A stretch of DNA of 64,000 nt. Source: Larkinella knui. GTDB lineage: Bacteria > Bacteroidota > Bacteroidia > Cytophagales > Spirosomataceae. The stretch is from positions 912,985-976,984 of the forward strand of contig NZ_RQJP01000004.1 in NCBI RefSeq assembly GCF_003858645.1. The letters run 5' to 3'. Below are positions 15,618-25,228 of this stretch, piece after piece. Both the position numbers and the translations under genes were made by a program. The notes under the pieces were generated by a model, which was given only the letters and a program-made list of their open reading frames with translations, ran no database searches and was not told where the DNA came from. The stretch's first letter is position 1. Every line of letters begins with the position of its first letter.

Positions 15618-15997
15618 CCTTTCTTTGTTCTTCCTGGCCGAGACTACGGCATAGTTTTTGATTATTGTCTGATAAATGGGAAAAAGATTTTGCGAAATTT
15701 TTTCCGCTATGATGAAATAGTATTTCTTAAGAAATTATTAATTGACTTATTTAAAGAATTTATGCCTTTTAATAAATAATAAATTGGAGATTGCATGGAT
15801 ATTTCAATTCCGTTTATCTATATTTAAAGCATAATACTTACAAAAAGTTACTAAGTGCTTGTCTGGTTTTTACGATGGGTTAGTTAGAAAAAGCCGATTG
15901 CTGTAATCCCAAACGGGCTGGCTTTAGCGCCTGATCGTTCATCCTTTCTGTCAGAAACCAAACTTTTTTAGCGTATTATTTCTATTTACTCAACGTT
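15618..15997. other. Promoter region of the plus-strand polysaccharide operon
   Basis: The 447-base gap between the CpsB gene and ugd has no ORF of note. It is AT-rich and carries a perfect 14-bp palindrome ATTTCTTAAGAAAT at 15722-15735, a candidate regulator site. No exact TAnnTTTG box was found. Confidence 0.45.
15722..15735. promoter_or_regulatory. 14-bp perfect palindrome upstream of ugd
   Basis: ATTTCTTAAGAAAT is self-complementary and stands about 260 bases before ugd. It could be an operator; no protein is known. Confidence 0.3.
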
Positions 15998-17329
15998 ATG
16001 AAAATTGCTGTTGTAGGAACCGGTTACGTCGGACTCGTAACCGGAACCTGTTTTGCCGAAACCGGCAACCAGGTGACGTGTGTCGACATCGATGAGCGGA
16101 AAGTTCAAAAGCTCATCAACGGCATCATTCCCATCTACGAACCGGGTCTGGATGTGTTGTTTAACCGCAATACCGCCGAAGGCCGGCTGAAATTCACCAC
16201 CAGTCTGGCCGAAGGCATCGAAGGAGCCGAAGTGATCTTTCTGGCCCTGCCCACTCCGCCGGGCGAAGACGGCTCCGCCGATCTCAAGTACATCCTCAAA
16301 GTCGCCGGTGATCTGGGACAACTCCTCAAGGACTATGCCGTTATCGTCGACAAAAGCACCGTGCCCGTCGGGACCGCGGAGAAGGTGCACGACTACATTT
16401 CGCTGGGCGCGCAGGTGGAATTCGACGTCGTATCGAACCCCGAATTTCTCCGGGAAGGTGTCGCCATCGACGACTTCATGAAACCCGACCGGGTGGTAAT
16501 TGGCACCAAATCCGAGCGCGCCAAAGCCGTCATGAACAAGCTCTATGCTCCGCTGGTACGGCAGGGTAACCCCGTGATCTTCATGGACGAACGCTCGGCC
16601 GAGATGACCAAATATGCCGCCAATGCGTTCCTGGCCGTTAAGATCTCCTTCATGAACGAAATTGCCAATCTCTGCGAAAAAGCCGGCGCCAACGTCGATG
16701 ATATTCGCCGGGGCATTGGTACCGACAGCCGGATCGGCAAGCGGTTTTTGTTCGCCGGTATTGGCTACGGCGGTAGCTGTTTTCCGAAAGACGTGCAGGC
16801 GCTGGCCAAAACCGCTCAGGAATACGCGTACGATTTCCAGATTTTGAAATCGGTTATGGACGTCAACGCGAAGCAGAAAACCAAACTGTTACCGGTTATT
16901 AACCAGCACTTTAACGGCGACCTGAAAGGAAAGACCATCGCGGTTTGGGGGCTGGCCTTCAAACCGTATACCGATGACATCCGGGAAGCACCGGCCCTGG
17001 AAAACATTGAGGCTCTGCTGGCGGCTGGTGCGAAAGTGACGGCCTACGATCCGGAAGCGATGGATAATGTGAAAAACGTGCTGGGCAACCGGATCACCTA
17101 CGCTCACACCTCGTATGCGGCTCTGGACGATGCCGATGCGCTGGTGATCATGACCGAGTGGCCGATGTTCCGGACGCCCGAATTCAGCAAGATGAATCTG
17201 TTGCTCAAAAACAAAGTCATCTTCGACGGCCGGAATCTGTACGAACTGGAGCAGATGAAAGAAATGGGCTATACGTACTACAGCGTGGGTCGGGAGACTG
17301 TCACCCAGGCGGTGGAACAACCGGCCTGA
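15998..17329 (+). CDS. ugd: UDP-glucose 6-dehydrogenase
   Basis: A 443-residue cytoplasmic enzyme oxidising UDP-glucose to UDP-glucuronate with 2 NAD+. The Rossmann motif is MKIAVVGTGYVGLVTG; the central domain holds EMTKYAANAFLAVKISFMNE; the catalytic Cys is Cys261 in GYGGSCFPKD; the C-terminal UDP-binding domain includes WGLAFKPYTDDIREAP. Length is standard. It heads the plus operon ugd-fcl-gmd-wecG-wzi and provides the substrate for the UDP-glucuronate epimerase-like enzyme at 31143-32216 in the facing operon. Confidence 0.95.
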   Translation: MKIAVVGTGYVGLVTGTCFAETGNQVTCVDIDERKVQKLINGIIPIYEPGLDVLFNRNTAEGRLKFTTSLAEGIEGAEVIFLALPTPPGEDGSADLKYILKVAGDLGQLLKDYAVIVDKSTVPVGTAEKVHDYISLGAQVEFDVVSNPEFLREGVAIDDFMKPDRVVIGTKSERAKAVMNKLYAPLVRQGNPVIFMDERSAEMTKYAANAFLAVKISFMNEIANLCEKAGANVDDIRRGIGTDSRIGKRFLFAGIGYGGSCFPKDVQALAKTAQEYAYDFQILKSVMDVNAKQKTKLLPVINQHFNGDLKGKTIAVWGLAFKPYTDDIREAPALENIEALLAAGAKVTAYDPEAMDNVKNVLGNRITYAHTSYAALDDADALVIMTEWPMFRTPEFSKMNLLLKNKVIFDGRNLYELEQMKEMGYTYYSVGRETVTQAVEQPA

Positions 17330-17381
17330 TAATTAGTAGGCTTTGGAAACGGTTTGAAAAACGAAATAAACATTCTTAGGT

Positions 17382-18320
17382 GTGAATAGAAATTCAAAGA
17401 TATACGTCGCCGGTCACCGCGGAATGGTCGGGTCGGCCCTCATTCGCAATTTGCAAAGTAAAGGATACCAAAATATTATTACGCGTACCTCGTCGGAACT
17501 GGATCTTCGTAATCAGACTGCCGTCGCTGATTTTTTTGCCGACGAAAAACCGGACTACGTCTTTTTAGCGGCTGCTAAAGTTGGCGGTATCTGGGCAAAC
17601 AATATTTATCGGGCTGACTTTCTATACGATAATCTACTGATCGAGGCCAATATTATCCATAGTGCCTACCAAAATAGCGTCGAAAAACTCCTGTTTTTGG
17701 GTTCATCCTGCATCTATCCCAAGCTGGCTCCGCAGCCGTTGAAAGAAGAATCTCTTTTGAGCGGTTATCTGGAAGCGACCAATGAGCCCTATGCCATTGC
17801 TAAAATTGCCGGTATCAAGCTTTGCGAAGCCTATCGAAGTCAGTACGGCTGTAATTTTATTTCGGCGATGCCGACGAATCTTTACGGTCCCAACGACAAC
17901 TATGATCTTCAGGGGTCGCACGTATTGCCGGCCTTGATCCGCAAATTTCACGAAGCCAAAATCAGCAACCATCCCTTCGTCGAGATTTGGGGGACAGGCT
18001 CCCCCCGACGGGAGTTTCTTCACGCCGATGATCTGGCTGATGCCTGCGTGTTTCTGATGGAAACCTACAACGACGAATCGTTTGTCAACATCGGTACGGG
18101 TGAGGACGTGACCATTCGGGAGCTGGCCGAGCTGGTGAAAGAAACCGTTGGCTTTGAAGGCGAACTCCGCTGGAATACCGATAAACCCGATGGCACCCCG
18201 CGCAAACTTATGGATGTTTCGCGACTGCACAGTCTGGGCTGGCAACACCGAACCGATCTGCAAACCGGCGTATCCGCAACCTATCAGGATTTCCTGCGAA
18301 ACCAGGAAGTCTACGTTTAA
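17382..18320 (+). CDS. fcl: GDP-L-fucose synthase
   Basis: A 312-residue epimerase/reductase making GDP-L-fucose from GDP-4-keto-6-deoxymannose with NADPH. It shows the SDR features [37 protein letters not shown] and the catalytic YAIAK (Tyr137, Lys141). The start is a GTG at 17382; no ATG lies upstream in frame near the conserved N-terminus. It comes before gmd although it acts after Gmd in the pathway. Confidence 0.93.
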   Translation: MNRNSKIYVAGHRGMVGSALIRNLQSKGYQNIITRTSSELDLRNQTAVADFFADEKPDYVFLAAAKVGGIWANNIYRADFLYDNLLIEANIIHSAYQNSVEKLLFLGSSCIYPKLAPQPLKEESLLSGYLEATNEPYAIAKIAGIKLCEAYRSQYGCNFISAMPTNLYGPNDNYDLQGSHVLPALIRKFHEAKISNHPFVEIWGTGSPRREFLHADDLADACVFLMETYNDESFVNIGTGEDVTIRELAELVKETVGFEGELRWNTDKPDGTPRKLMDVSRLHSLGWQHRTDLQTGVSATYQDFLRNQEVYV

Positions 18321-18360
18321 CCACTATAAAACATCTTTAAACTACAGTTAAACATTTTTT

Positions 18361-19473
18361 ATGAAAAAAGCACTTATTACCGGTATTACGGGGCAGGATG
18401 GCGCTTACCTGGCCGAATTATTATTAGAAAAAGGGTATGAAGTACACGGTATCAAACGCCGGAGTTCCTTGTTCAATACGCAGCGAATCGATAATTTATA
18501 CGAGGATCCGCACGAAAAAAATGTGCGGTTTAAGCTCCACTTTGGCGACCTGTCCGATTCAACTAATATCATCCGAATTATTCAGGAAGTACAACCCGAT
18601 GAGATTTATAACCTTGGAGCGATGTCGCACGTGCGCGTCAGCTTTGACGAACCGGAATATACCGCCCAGGTCGACGGCATCGGTACATTACGTATACTGG
18701 AAGCCGTCCGGCTGTTGGGTCTGACCGAAAAAACCCGCATCTACCAGGCTTCTACTTCCGAACTCTATGGCGGGGTTCAGGGCCATGCCCAGTCGGAATT
18801 GACGCCATTCTATCCGCGTTCACCGTATGCCGTGGCCAAATTGTATGGCTACTGGATTACGGTCAACTACCGCGAAGCCTACGGTATGTATGCGTGCAAC
18901 GGTATTCTTTTCAACCATGAGTCTCCGCTGCGGGGCGAAACGTTCGTGACGCGCAAAATTACCCGCGCCGTAGCCCGTATCGGGTTGGGTTTGCAGGACA
19001 AGGTTTTCCTGGGCAATATCGATTCGCTGCGCGACTGGGGCCATGCCAAAGATTATGTAGAAGCCATGTGGCTGATTCTGCAACAGGAAAAACCGGAGGA
19101 TTTTGTGATTGCCACCGGCGTTACGACCAGCATCCGTGATTTTGTGCGGATGGCGTTTGCTGAAATTGGCGTCGAACTCGAATTCCGGGGCGAGGGCGTT
19201 GCCGAACGGGCGTTTGTGGTCAGTGCGTCGAATCCGGATTACCCGGTTGAAGTCGGCAAAGAAGTGCTCAGCATCGATGAGCGGTATTTCCGTCCGACGG
19301 AAGTGGATCTGCTGTTGGGCGATCCGACGAAGGCCATGACCAAACTGAACTGGCAGCCTAAATACGATCTGGCCGCTTTGGTAAAAGACATGATGACAGC
19401 TGACATCGACTTGTTCCGTCGTGACCAGTTGCTGGCAGAAGGCGGGCATTTGGTGATGAATTATTTCGAGTAA
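18361..19473 (+). CDS. gmd: GDP-mannose 4,6-dehydratase
   Basis: A 370-residue NADP-dependent dehydratase converting GDP-D-mannose to GDP-4-keto-6-deoxy-D-mannose. The nucleotide motif is [19 protein letters not shown], followed by [13 protein letters not shown], the QASTSELYG segment and the YAVAK dyad (Tyr156, Lys160), then [17 protein letters not shown]. All are hallmark Gmd blocks and the length is normal. With fcl it supplies GDP-fucose to the polysaccharide unit. The gap from fcl is 40 bases. Confidence 0.95.
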   Translation: MKKALITGITGQDGAYLAELLLEKGYEVHGIKRRSSLFNTQRIDNLYEDPHEKNVRFKLHFGDLSDSTNIIRIIQEVQPDEIYNLGAMSHVRVSFDEPEYTAQVDGIGTLRILEAVRLLGLTEKTRIYQASTSELYGGVQGHAQSELTPFYPRSPYAVAKLYGYWITVNYREAYGMYACNGILFNHESPLRGETFVTRKITRAVARIGLGLQDKVFLGNIDSLRDWGHAKDYVEAMWLILQQEKPEDFVIATGVTTSIRDFVRMAFAEIGVELEFRGEGVAERAFVVSASNPDYPVEVGKEVLSIDERYFRPTEVDLLLGDPTKAMTKLNWQPKYDLAALVKDMMTADIDLFRRDQLLAEGGHLVMNYFE

Positions 19474-19504
19474 ATACACATCGGTTCGAAAACCGGTAAA
19501 TTTT

Positions 19505-20296
19505 ATGTCAGTGACCTCGAAGCAACGCGCAACGGTTATTAGCCTCAACCTCTCACTGGGTAACTACCAGCAATTTCGGGAGGAAATTATAATGGCGGCA
19601 AAAGCGAAACAGGCGGGTTCCGTCTGTTTCGCGAACGTCCATATGACGATTGAGTCAAAGTTTAACTCAAACATTGCCCAAGCGGTCAACGGTGCCGATT
19701 GGGTCCTGTGTGACGGTGTGCCTCTTTTGTGGAGTATGCGCTGGCTGTACGGGATCAAGCAGGATCGGGCTACGGGCTTGGACATGTTGCCCGATTTGTT
19801 GCAGCAGGCCGAAGAAACCGGGGTATCGGTATTTTTTTACGGATCTACGCCTGAAATTCTACAACGGACAGTTGAGGTATGCCAACAGAAGTACACAAAA
19901 CTAACCGTTGCCGGTACATTATCTCCTCCTTTCAGACCCTTGACGCCCGAAGAAGATCAGGCGGTAATTGAAGAAATCACCCGGTCGGGTGCCGGCCTGG
20001 TTTTCGTATCGCTCGGTTGCCCCAAGCAGGAAGTCTGGATGGGAAAAATGCGCGGACGCATACCCGCCGTATTGCTGGGGATTGGCGGAGCGTTGCCGGT
20101 TTTGGCTGGTGATGTGAAGCGGTCACCAGACTGGATGCAACGGGCGGGCTTGGAGTGGTTGTTCCGGTTTGCTCAGGAACCTAAACGGCTCTTCAAAAGG
20201 TATGCCATTACAAATAGTTTGTATGTCTGGTATTTATTAAGGCAGTTTATTAGTCATACTGCTTATAAAAAGAACAATACTGCTGTTCAAGCGTAA
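19505..20296 (+). CDS. WecG/TagA/CpsF-family glycosyltransferase
   Basis: A 263-residue GT26-family enzyme that adds a sugar (ManNAcA-type or related) to a lipid-linked acceptor at the inner face of the membrane. Family blocks are visible: VCFANVHMTIESK, ADWVLCDGVPLLW, VFFYGSTPEIL, LVFVSLGCPKQEVWMGK and LGIGGALPVLAGDVKRSPDWMQRAGLEWLFR. The C-terminal RFAQEPKRLFKRY is typical. Thirty-one bases after gmd and 39 before the Wzi gene, it belongs to the operon. G+C begins to fall from here on. Confidence 0.9.
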   Translation: MSVTSKQRATVISLNLSLGNYQQFREEIIMAAKAKQAGSVCFANVHMTIESKFNSNIAQAVNGADWVLCDGVPLLWSMRWLYGIKQDRATGLDMLPDLLQQAEETGVSVFFYGSTPEILQRTVEVCQQKYTKLTVAGTLSPPFRPLTPEEDQAVIEEITRSGAGLVFVSLGCPKQEVWMGKMRGRIPAVLLGIGGALPVLAGDVKRSPDWMQRAGLEWLFRFAQEPKRLFKRYAITNSLYVWYLLRQFISHTAYKKNNTAVQA

Positions 20297-20335
20297 AGGA
20301 GGCCTGTTCTGATTAGTTTCTGACCGTGATCAGCT

Positions 20336-21805
20336 ATGCGAGCATTACCATGTTTTTTATTTTTTTTGTCAGTCAGCTATAGTTTGATTGCTCAACAATC
20401 AGGCACATCATCAGTGCAGTTTTCAACGGAAGTGGGGGGGATGGCTTCAACAGCCCGTCGAACTCCCTTTTGGTTCCGAGCCAATCAATTTGGTACTATT
20501 CCATCCGTCTCTCCTACCGGAACAATCCGGATAGGTAGCTCCGGATTGTTCCGGGCTGATACCACAAAGCGGATTTGGTTTTTTGGTTATGGAGCAGAAG
20601 TTGTCGGTAATGCTGGGCCTCGTGGTCAGCTACTGGTATCAGAAGGTTATGTTAAAGTTGGACATGGTTCTGTTGAATTGGTTTTAGGCCGCCGTAAGGA
20701 AGTATTGGGTTTAGTTGATAGTACTCTCTCGTCGGGTTCTTATTCATGGTCGGGCAATGCACTTCCAATCCCTAAGATTCAGATTGGCACCAGTGGATTT
20801 GCGCCCTTGCATTTTACAAACGATTTATTGGCTATCAATGCGTTTATTGCTCATGGTTGGTTTGCCAATACCGATTCAATACAAGGTTCTTTTTTGCACC
20901 AAAAAGCGATTTATGGAAGAATAGGAAAACCGCACTGGAAAATAAAAGTTTTCGGTGGAATTATTCACAGTGTTCAGTGGGGCGGGAAGTCCAATTATCT
21001 GGATACCAATCACTCTTCGAATGGAGAGTTGCCATCTTCTTTCAATGATTTGCTTCATATTATTGTTGCAAAACAACCAGCCAGAGCCGGAAATTTATCA
21101 AATCATGATCAGGTCAATCAGTTTGGAAATCACGTTGGATCTATAGATGTAGGCGCTGAAGTGACTTTCATCCGTTGGAATGCTTTGCTGTATTACCAGC
21201 ATCCATTTGAAGATAAATCCGGGATAGCAATGGTTAATTTCCCTGACGGTTTATATGGTATACAATTGAAAAGGAGGGCAAATAACGTTGAACAATTTTT
21301 CAGGATACAACAAATTTTGGCAGAGTATCTATCAACGATGAACCAGAGTGGTAGTACACTTAACATTGGTAGAAGGCTATACGAAGGAATCGATGATTAT
21401 TTTAATAATTTTCAATACTTAAATGGATGGGTTTATAAAAACCAAATTTTGGGTACCCCCTTTATAAGTCGGAAGCAGGATGTAAAATCGGATTGGCAAA
21501 ATAGACCAGGTACTCACAAATTATCAATCATCAATAACCGGGTTCAGGTATTACACCTTGGAATTCTTGGGAGTTTTTCTTCTGGTATCCAATTACAGAC
21601 TCGACTGTCTTTTAGCCAGAATTATGGAACATTCCGGCAACCATTTGGGCAAAAGGTGAATCAGTTTTCAGGAATCATAAGCCTGGCTTTGCCAATTAAG
21701 TGGCTGGGTGGGAGTCAGTTACGCACAGCCGTTGCCCTTGATCAAGGGCAATTATATAATAATACTTTAGGAGGCTGGATAAGTATCAGAAAAATATGGA
21801 AATAA
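20336..21805 (+). CDS. Wzi-like capsule assembly outer-membrane protein
   Basis: A 489-residue exported protein with signal peptide MRALPCFLFFLSVSYSLIAQ. The sequence alternates short amphipathic strands and carries Wzi family features: RRTPFWFRANQFGTIP, a VELVLGRRKEVLGLVDSTLSSGSYSWSGN block and IPKIQIGTSGFAPL. Wzi is a monomeric outer-membrane barrel that binds nascent capsule at the surface. It is last in the plus operon; its TAA at 21803-21805 is four bases from the stop of the convergent beta-helix gene at 21810. Confidence 0.87.
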   Translation: MRALPCFLFFLSVSYSLIAQQSGTSSVQFSTEVGGMASTARRTPFWFRANQFGTIPSVSPTGTIRIGSSGLFRADTTKRIWFFGYGAEVVGNAGPRGQLLVSEGYVKVGHGSVELVLGRRKEVLGLVDSTLSSGSYSWSGNALPIPKIQIGTSGFAPLHFTNDLLAINAFIAHGWFANTDSIQGSFLHQKAIYGRIGKPHWKIKVFGGIIHSVQWGGKSNYLDTNHSSNGELPSSFNDLLHIIVAKQPARAGNLSNHDQVNQFGNHVGSIDVGAEVTFIRWNALLYYQHPFEDKSGIAMVNFPDGLYGIQLKRRANNVEQFFRIQQILAEYLSTMNQSGSTLNIGRRLYEGIDDYFNNFQYLNGWVYKNQILGTPFISRKQDVKSDWQNRPGTHKLSIINNRVQVLHLGILGSFSSGIQLQTRLSFSQNYGTFRQPFGQKVNQFSGIISLALPIKWLGGSQLRTAVALDQGQLYNNTLGGWISIRKIWK

Positions 21806-21809
21806 TAAT

Positions 21810-23693
21810 TTATTTGCTACGCAGTATAGCTTTGTAAAATGAATTTATATACTTCTTCTTATCGTTTTCTTCAAGAAAAAGTGTCTCGTTAGAAACATTG
21901 TAGTTCTTTTGTAACGGGAGTGACCTAAGAAAGGTATCGAATTTTATAGATTTAAATGTAGAGATTAAGCGGTTTCGATAAAAAGAAGACAGTCCTTCTC
22001 CGCCTATCGATTGGCCGTGCCCGTTAAAGACAATAGAATCTCCAAATAACGTGTTTTTGTCAAATTTAATATTTTTCGATCGTTGGCAGCTTATTATTTG
22101 TACGCTATTATTTATAAGGACATTAGTTGAGAAGCGTACATTGCTAGCAATATGGCAATGAATTGGGATATGGATATTTTGAAGAAGATTTGAATCTGCT
22201 GTACAATTTGAAGATAATTCATCAAAGTAGATTCCAATTTCGTTTGGATTATTAGTACCTATTAAAATGTTCTTCACTATTTTTATGTTTTGATTCCTTC
22301 CACTATAAATTGCTGCACCATCTTGCATAAATAGCATTGTGCTTTGCAAATTACATTTAAAAATAAAGCTAGAATCACCGATACCACAAATACCGGAATA
22401 AGGTACATTACTTATTTTTATTGCACTAAATAAATTATTTTTCCCAGATCCAAAGATTCCAACGGCGCCTTTGAAAAGTAAACCGACATTACGTATTTCT
22501 GTGTTCATGATTCCATTACTACTACCCGTTAAATAAATACCGCCACCGTTAATATTCTGTATTAAAGTATTATCGACAATAATGTTATTTCCAGATAATT
22601 TAATTCCTGAGCCTGAACTTTTTTCGATAGTCAGTTTAGCAAGTTTAATATTTTTTACTTTTTGGCCATAAATTGCGGCATCAATATCTTGAGCAGCAAA
22701 TCCTTCATTCTGTAAAGAGTTTGCCGCACAAGTTAAGATAATACCTTGAATAGTGATATTAGATGATCCTTCACTAAACTGAAAGATATTCGAATACTTT
22801 GGAGCTATGATGGTTAAATTATTAATATTTTCTCCCTCAAACGGTAAATAATAAATCTTTTCGGAAGATCGGTCAAGAAACCATTGGCCAGGTTTTTTTA
22901 AACCCGCTCTAGTGTTCCAAACTACATACTTGTTAGCGTTCTTATTACTGGCAGCGAACGATCCAAGTGGTTTAGTAGCAGGCGATGATAGAGTAATAAC
23001 GTGTCTTGTGGTATCAATGGACTTGACACCTGAATATGATTCGCTCCACTGATGGTATAGCGAGATTTCAGCATTTTCAACATCAAGAGAAGTAATATCT
23101 GAAGGATCATAATGCAGCAATTGAAGTTCATCTCGGGTAGGCTGTCGTTCCCAAGAACCTTCACTAGCAGGCAACAATTTAACATTCCACTTATTAAAAT
23201 ACGAAAAAGAGCCAATGTCAGGTAAACGGGAACGTGGCCGAATGGAGCCATTGACTACAAGCAATCGGAAATCCCATGAATAATTCTTTGCACCAGGAAT
23301 TGGGGCAGTAATGAAAGAATCCTGTTTGGTAAGGCTCTTGAGGAGGACCCCTCCATAAAAAATAGGCACTTCCGATTTATAATTTTTAATTACTAAGCCG
23401 GAGTCAGCAGGGGTAAACTTTACATTAACCCCATAGTATTTACCCCCACGGACTAAAATAGTTTTGATGGCAGTTTTTCTACAGACCTCTACCGCTTTTT
23501 CGATTGTGCCAATAGGATCAGTAAAAGACCCAGTACTCTCAGCTTTTCCAGTTGAAGCAACATAAATGACATTTTGAGCCTGAGAGACAAAAGGATAACT
23601 AGTTAGCAGCAAGAAGTAAAGGTGCCACTTTTTAATAACCCGAATGTGCCTTAGCCAGCGTAAGTTGGGCAGTTGATTCAGTAAAGAAATCAT
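21810..23693 (-). CDS. Exported right-handed beta-helix repeat protein
   Basis: About 627 residues from the ATG at 23693. An export signal KKWHLYFLLLTSYPFVSQAQ precedes NVIYVASTGKAESTGSFTDPIGTIEKAVEVC, the usual start of Bacteroidota parallel beta-helix proteins. From about 310 on there are repeated short strands such as NITIQGIILT, NIIVDNTLIQNINGGGIYL and NIKIVKNILI, typical of PbH1/NosD-like helices found in polysaccharide lyases and epimerases. It is the last gene of the minus operon, so modification or trimming of the exported polymer is a fair inference. The start is uncertain: an ATT at 23636, overlapping the stop of the upstream gene, would give a cleaner signal peptide. Confidence 0.78.
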   Translation of the reverse strand: MISLLNQLPNLRWLRHIRVIKKWHLYFLLLTSYPFVSQAQNVIYVASTGKAESTGSFTDPIGTIEKAVEVCRKTAIKTILVRGGKYYGVNVKFTPADSGLVIKNYKSEVPIFYGGVLLKSLTKQDSFITAPIPGAKNYSWDFRLLVVNGSIRPRSRLPDIGSFSYFNKWNVKLLPASEGSWERQPTRDELQLLHYDPSDITSLDVENAEISLYHQWSESYSGVKSIDTTRHVITLSSPATKPLGSFAASNKNANKYVVWNTRAGLKKPGQWFLDRSSEKIYYLPFEGENINNLTIIAPKYSNIFQFSEGSSNITIQGIILTCAANSLQNEGFAAQDIDAAIYGQKVKNIKLAKLTIEKSSGSGIKLSGNNIIVDNTLIQNINGGGIYLTGSSNGIMNTEIRNVGLLFKGAVGIFGSGKNNLFSAIKISNVPYSGICGIGDSSFIFKCNLQSTMLFMQDGAAIYSGRNQNIKIVKNILIGTNNPNEIGIYFDELSSNCTADSNLLQNIHIPIHCHIASNVRFSTNVLINNSVQIISCQRSKNIKFDKNTLFGDSIVFNGHGQSIGGEGLSSFYRNRLISTFKSIKFDTFLRSLPLQKNYNVSNETLFLEENDKKKYINSFYKAILRSK

Positions 23694-24717
23694 TAACAAC
23701 TTTATGACAGTTATTGGAATAATGTTTCCATTCATGATTTTCCCATATAGAAAGAATTTTTGAAGCATATTGGGATGCCTCAAAATCAGGCACTACTAAA
23801 TTCGGCTGTTTAACTACAGAGGCATTAAAGCCCATATTACTCACAAGTGGTACTACGCCTTGGCTCATAGCCTCGGTTAAAGCATTTGAATGACCTTCGC
23901 GTTTTTCTTTAGATGGAAATATAAAGAAGTGTTTATGTCTGATACGATTAAAAAGCTCTTCTGATTTTAAGGGAGGTGTTATTGTAATCGATCCTTGAAT
24001 ATCTTTAAGCTCAATAAGTGAATTTATAGAGGCTAAATATTCAGGGGTTCCTCCCCCAATTATTTCAAGAAAGAATTTATCTTTTGGAAGAAAGGAACAG
24101 ATATCTAAAATAAATTCAATATTTTTAGATGGAGCAATCCTACCAAAATACAGAAGCTCAATTCGATTCGAGTTCCTAGAATTTAAATAAGGATTTGGAA
24201 TCAGCAAATCTTCTGTAATGTAGTTTGGATAATAATGAGCTTTCTTACCAGTTATAGAATAAATAAACGGTACATATTCTTCACCTTGGCAAATTACAGA
24301 AGAAGCATTTAGTAATGTTTGCTTAAAGAAGTAACGATAAATGAAAGAACGACTATGATAGCCTTCAATCGCTCCACCGGCACGCAATTCATATACGGAT
24401 GAACGACCAATTATCCGAGCTGTTCTAATAAGAAGCCACTCTACATAAATGAGGTGAAGGTAAAAGCCAGATAAATGCAATGATGTATTTTTACTTATAT
24501 AAAGTTTAAATAAAACTTTTATATAGGCAACGAATAATTGAATAGGATAATAGAAGGCTCTGATAATCGGAACTCCAATTGGGTATGGCTTTTCAATAAC
24601 TTCAACAGAAAATCCTAATTTGTTTAACAATTTTATTGTTTTCCGATTGCCAGATTCACCTCCACCTATAATTTTCCCTTTCTTTCCGCCGATGGGACCA
24701 TAAAAGATAATCTTCAT
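23632..24717 (-). CDS. Glycosyltransferase family 4
   Basis: A 361-residue GT-B enzyme. The N-terminal domain begins MKIIFYGPIGGKKGKIIGGGESGNRK with a glycine-rich loop. The C-terminal domain has ELLYFGRIAPSKNIEFILD and the nucleotide-sugar motif EGHSNALTEAMSQGVVPL with the E-x7-E pattern. A hydrophobic patch at about 55-75 may bind the membrane face. It should add one sugar of the repeat unit; donor and linkage cannot be predicted. Strongly AT-rich, as are its neighbours. It overlaps the 5' part of the beta-helix gene. Confidence 0.88.
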   Translation of the reverse strand: MKIIFYGPIGGKKGKIIGGGESGNRKTIKLLNKLGFSVEVIEKPYPIGVPIIRAFYYPIQLFVAYIKVLFKLYISKNTSLHLSGFYLHLIYVEWLLIRTARIIGRSSVYELRAGGAIEGYHSRSFIYRYFFKQTLLNASSVICQGEEYVPFIYSITGKKAHYYPNYITEDLLIPNPYLNSRNSNRIELLYFGRIAPSKNIEFILDICSFLPKDKFFLEIIGGGTPEYLASINSLIELKDIQGSITITPPLKSEELFNRIRHKHFFIFPSKEKREGHSNALTEAMSQGVVPLVSNMGFNASVVKQPNLVVPDFEASQYASKILSIWENHEWKHYSNNCHKVVNDFFTESTAQLTLAKAHSGY

Positions 24718-24728
24718 AGTTATTTTAA

Positions 24729-25223
24729 TTAAAGAATGGTTTTAATAATCCTGGCAGGGTTGCCAGCAACGATGCAATTAGGAGGGACACTCTTTACAAC
24801 GATGCTCCCTGCACCTACTACAGAATTTTCTCCAATTATAATGTCGCCAATAATAACTGAATTAGCTCCTATATTTACATTGTCTTTTATTATTGGACTT
24901 TTACCTCCTGATTTCGAATTCCCAATGGTTGTACTATGACGTAAAACAACGTTCTGCCCTATTATTGAATTGCTGTTGACGACAAGACCTTGCCCATGTA
25001 ATACCTTTAATCCATTACTAATTGAAGTATTATACGGTATTTCAATACCTAATGTCCACTCAACAAAAAGCTTATAAAATAATAAATATGGTGTAAGAAG
25101 TATTCTCGTATATTTATTAACCCTTGCATAATTAGCAATACGGAAAAGAAAACAAATAAGCTTTCCTTTTGTGTTACCTTTATTATTAGTAAAATCTTGG
25201 GTTATAAAAACGAAGAAATTCAT
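24729..25223 (-). CDS. Hexapeptide-repeat serine acetyltransferase-like O-acyltransferase
   Basis: A 164-residue left-handed beta-helix acyltransferase. Hexapeptide repeats run from about 75 to 150 (VVNSNSIIGQNVVLRHSTTI, INIG-type turns, IVAGNPARIIK at the end). The VLHGQGLVVNSNS and LRHSTTIGN stretches match the serine-acetyltransferase/WcaB-like subgroup, with His in the active-site loop. In polysaccharide operons these enzymes O-acetylate a sugar using acetyl-CoA. Placed between two glycosyltransferases, 11 and 5 bases from its neighbours. Confidence 0.87.
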   Translation of the reverse strand: MNFFVFITQDFTNNKGNTKGKLICFLFRIANYARVNKYTRILLTPYLLFYKLFVEWTLGIEIPYNTSISNGLKVLHGQGLVVNSNSIIGQNVVLRHSTTIGNSKSGGKSPIIKDNVNIGANSVIIGDIIIGENSVVGAGSIVVKSVPPNCIVAGNPARIIKTIL

Positions 25224-25228
25224 ATTCT

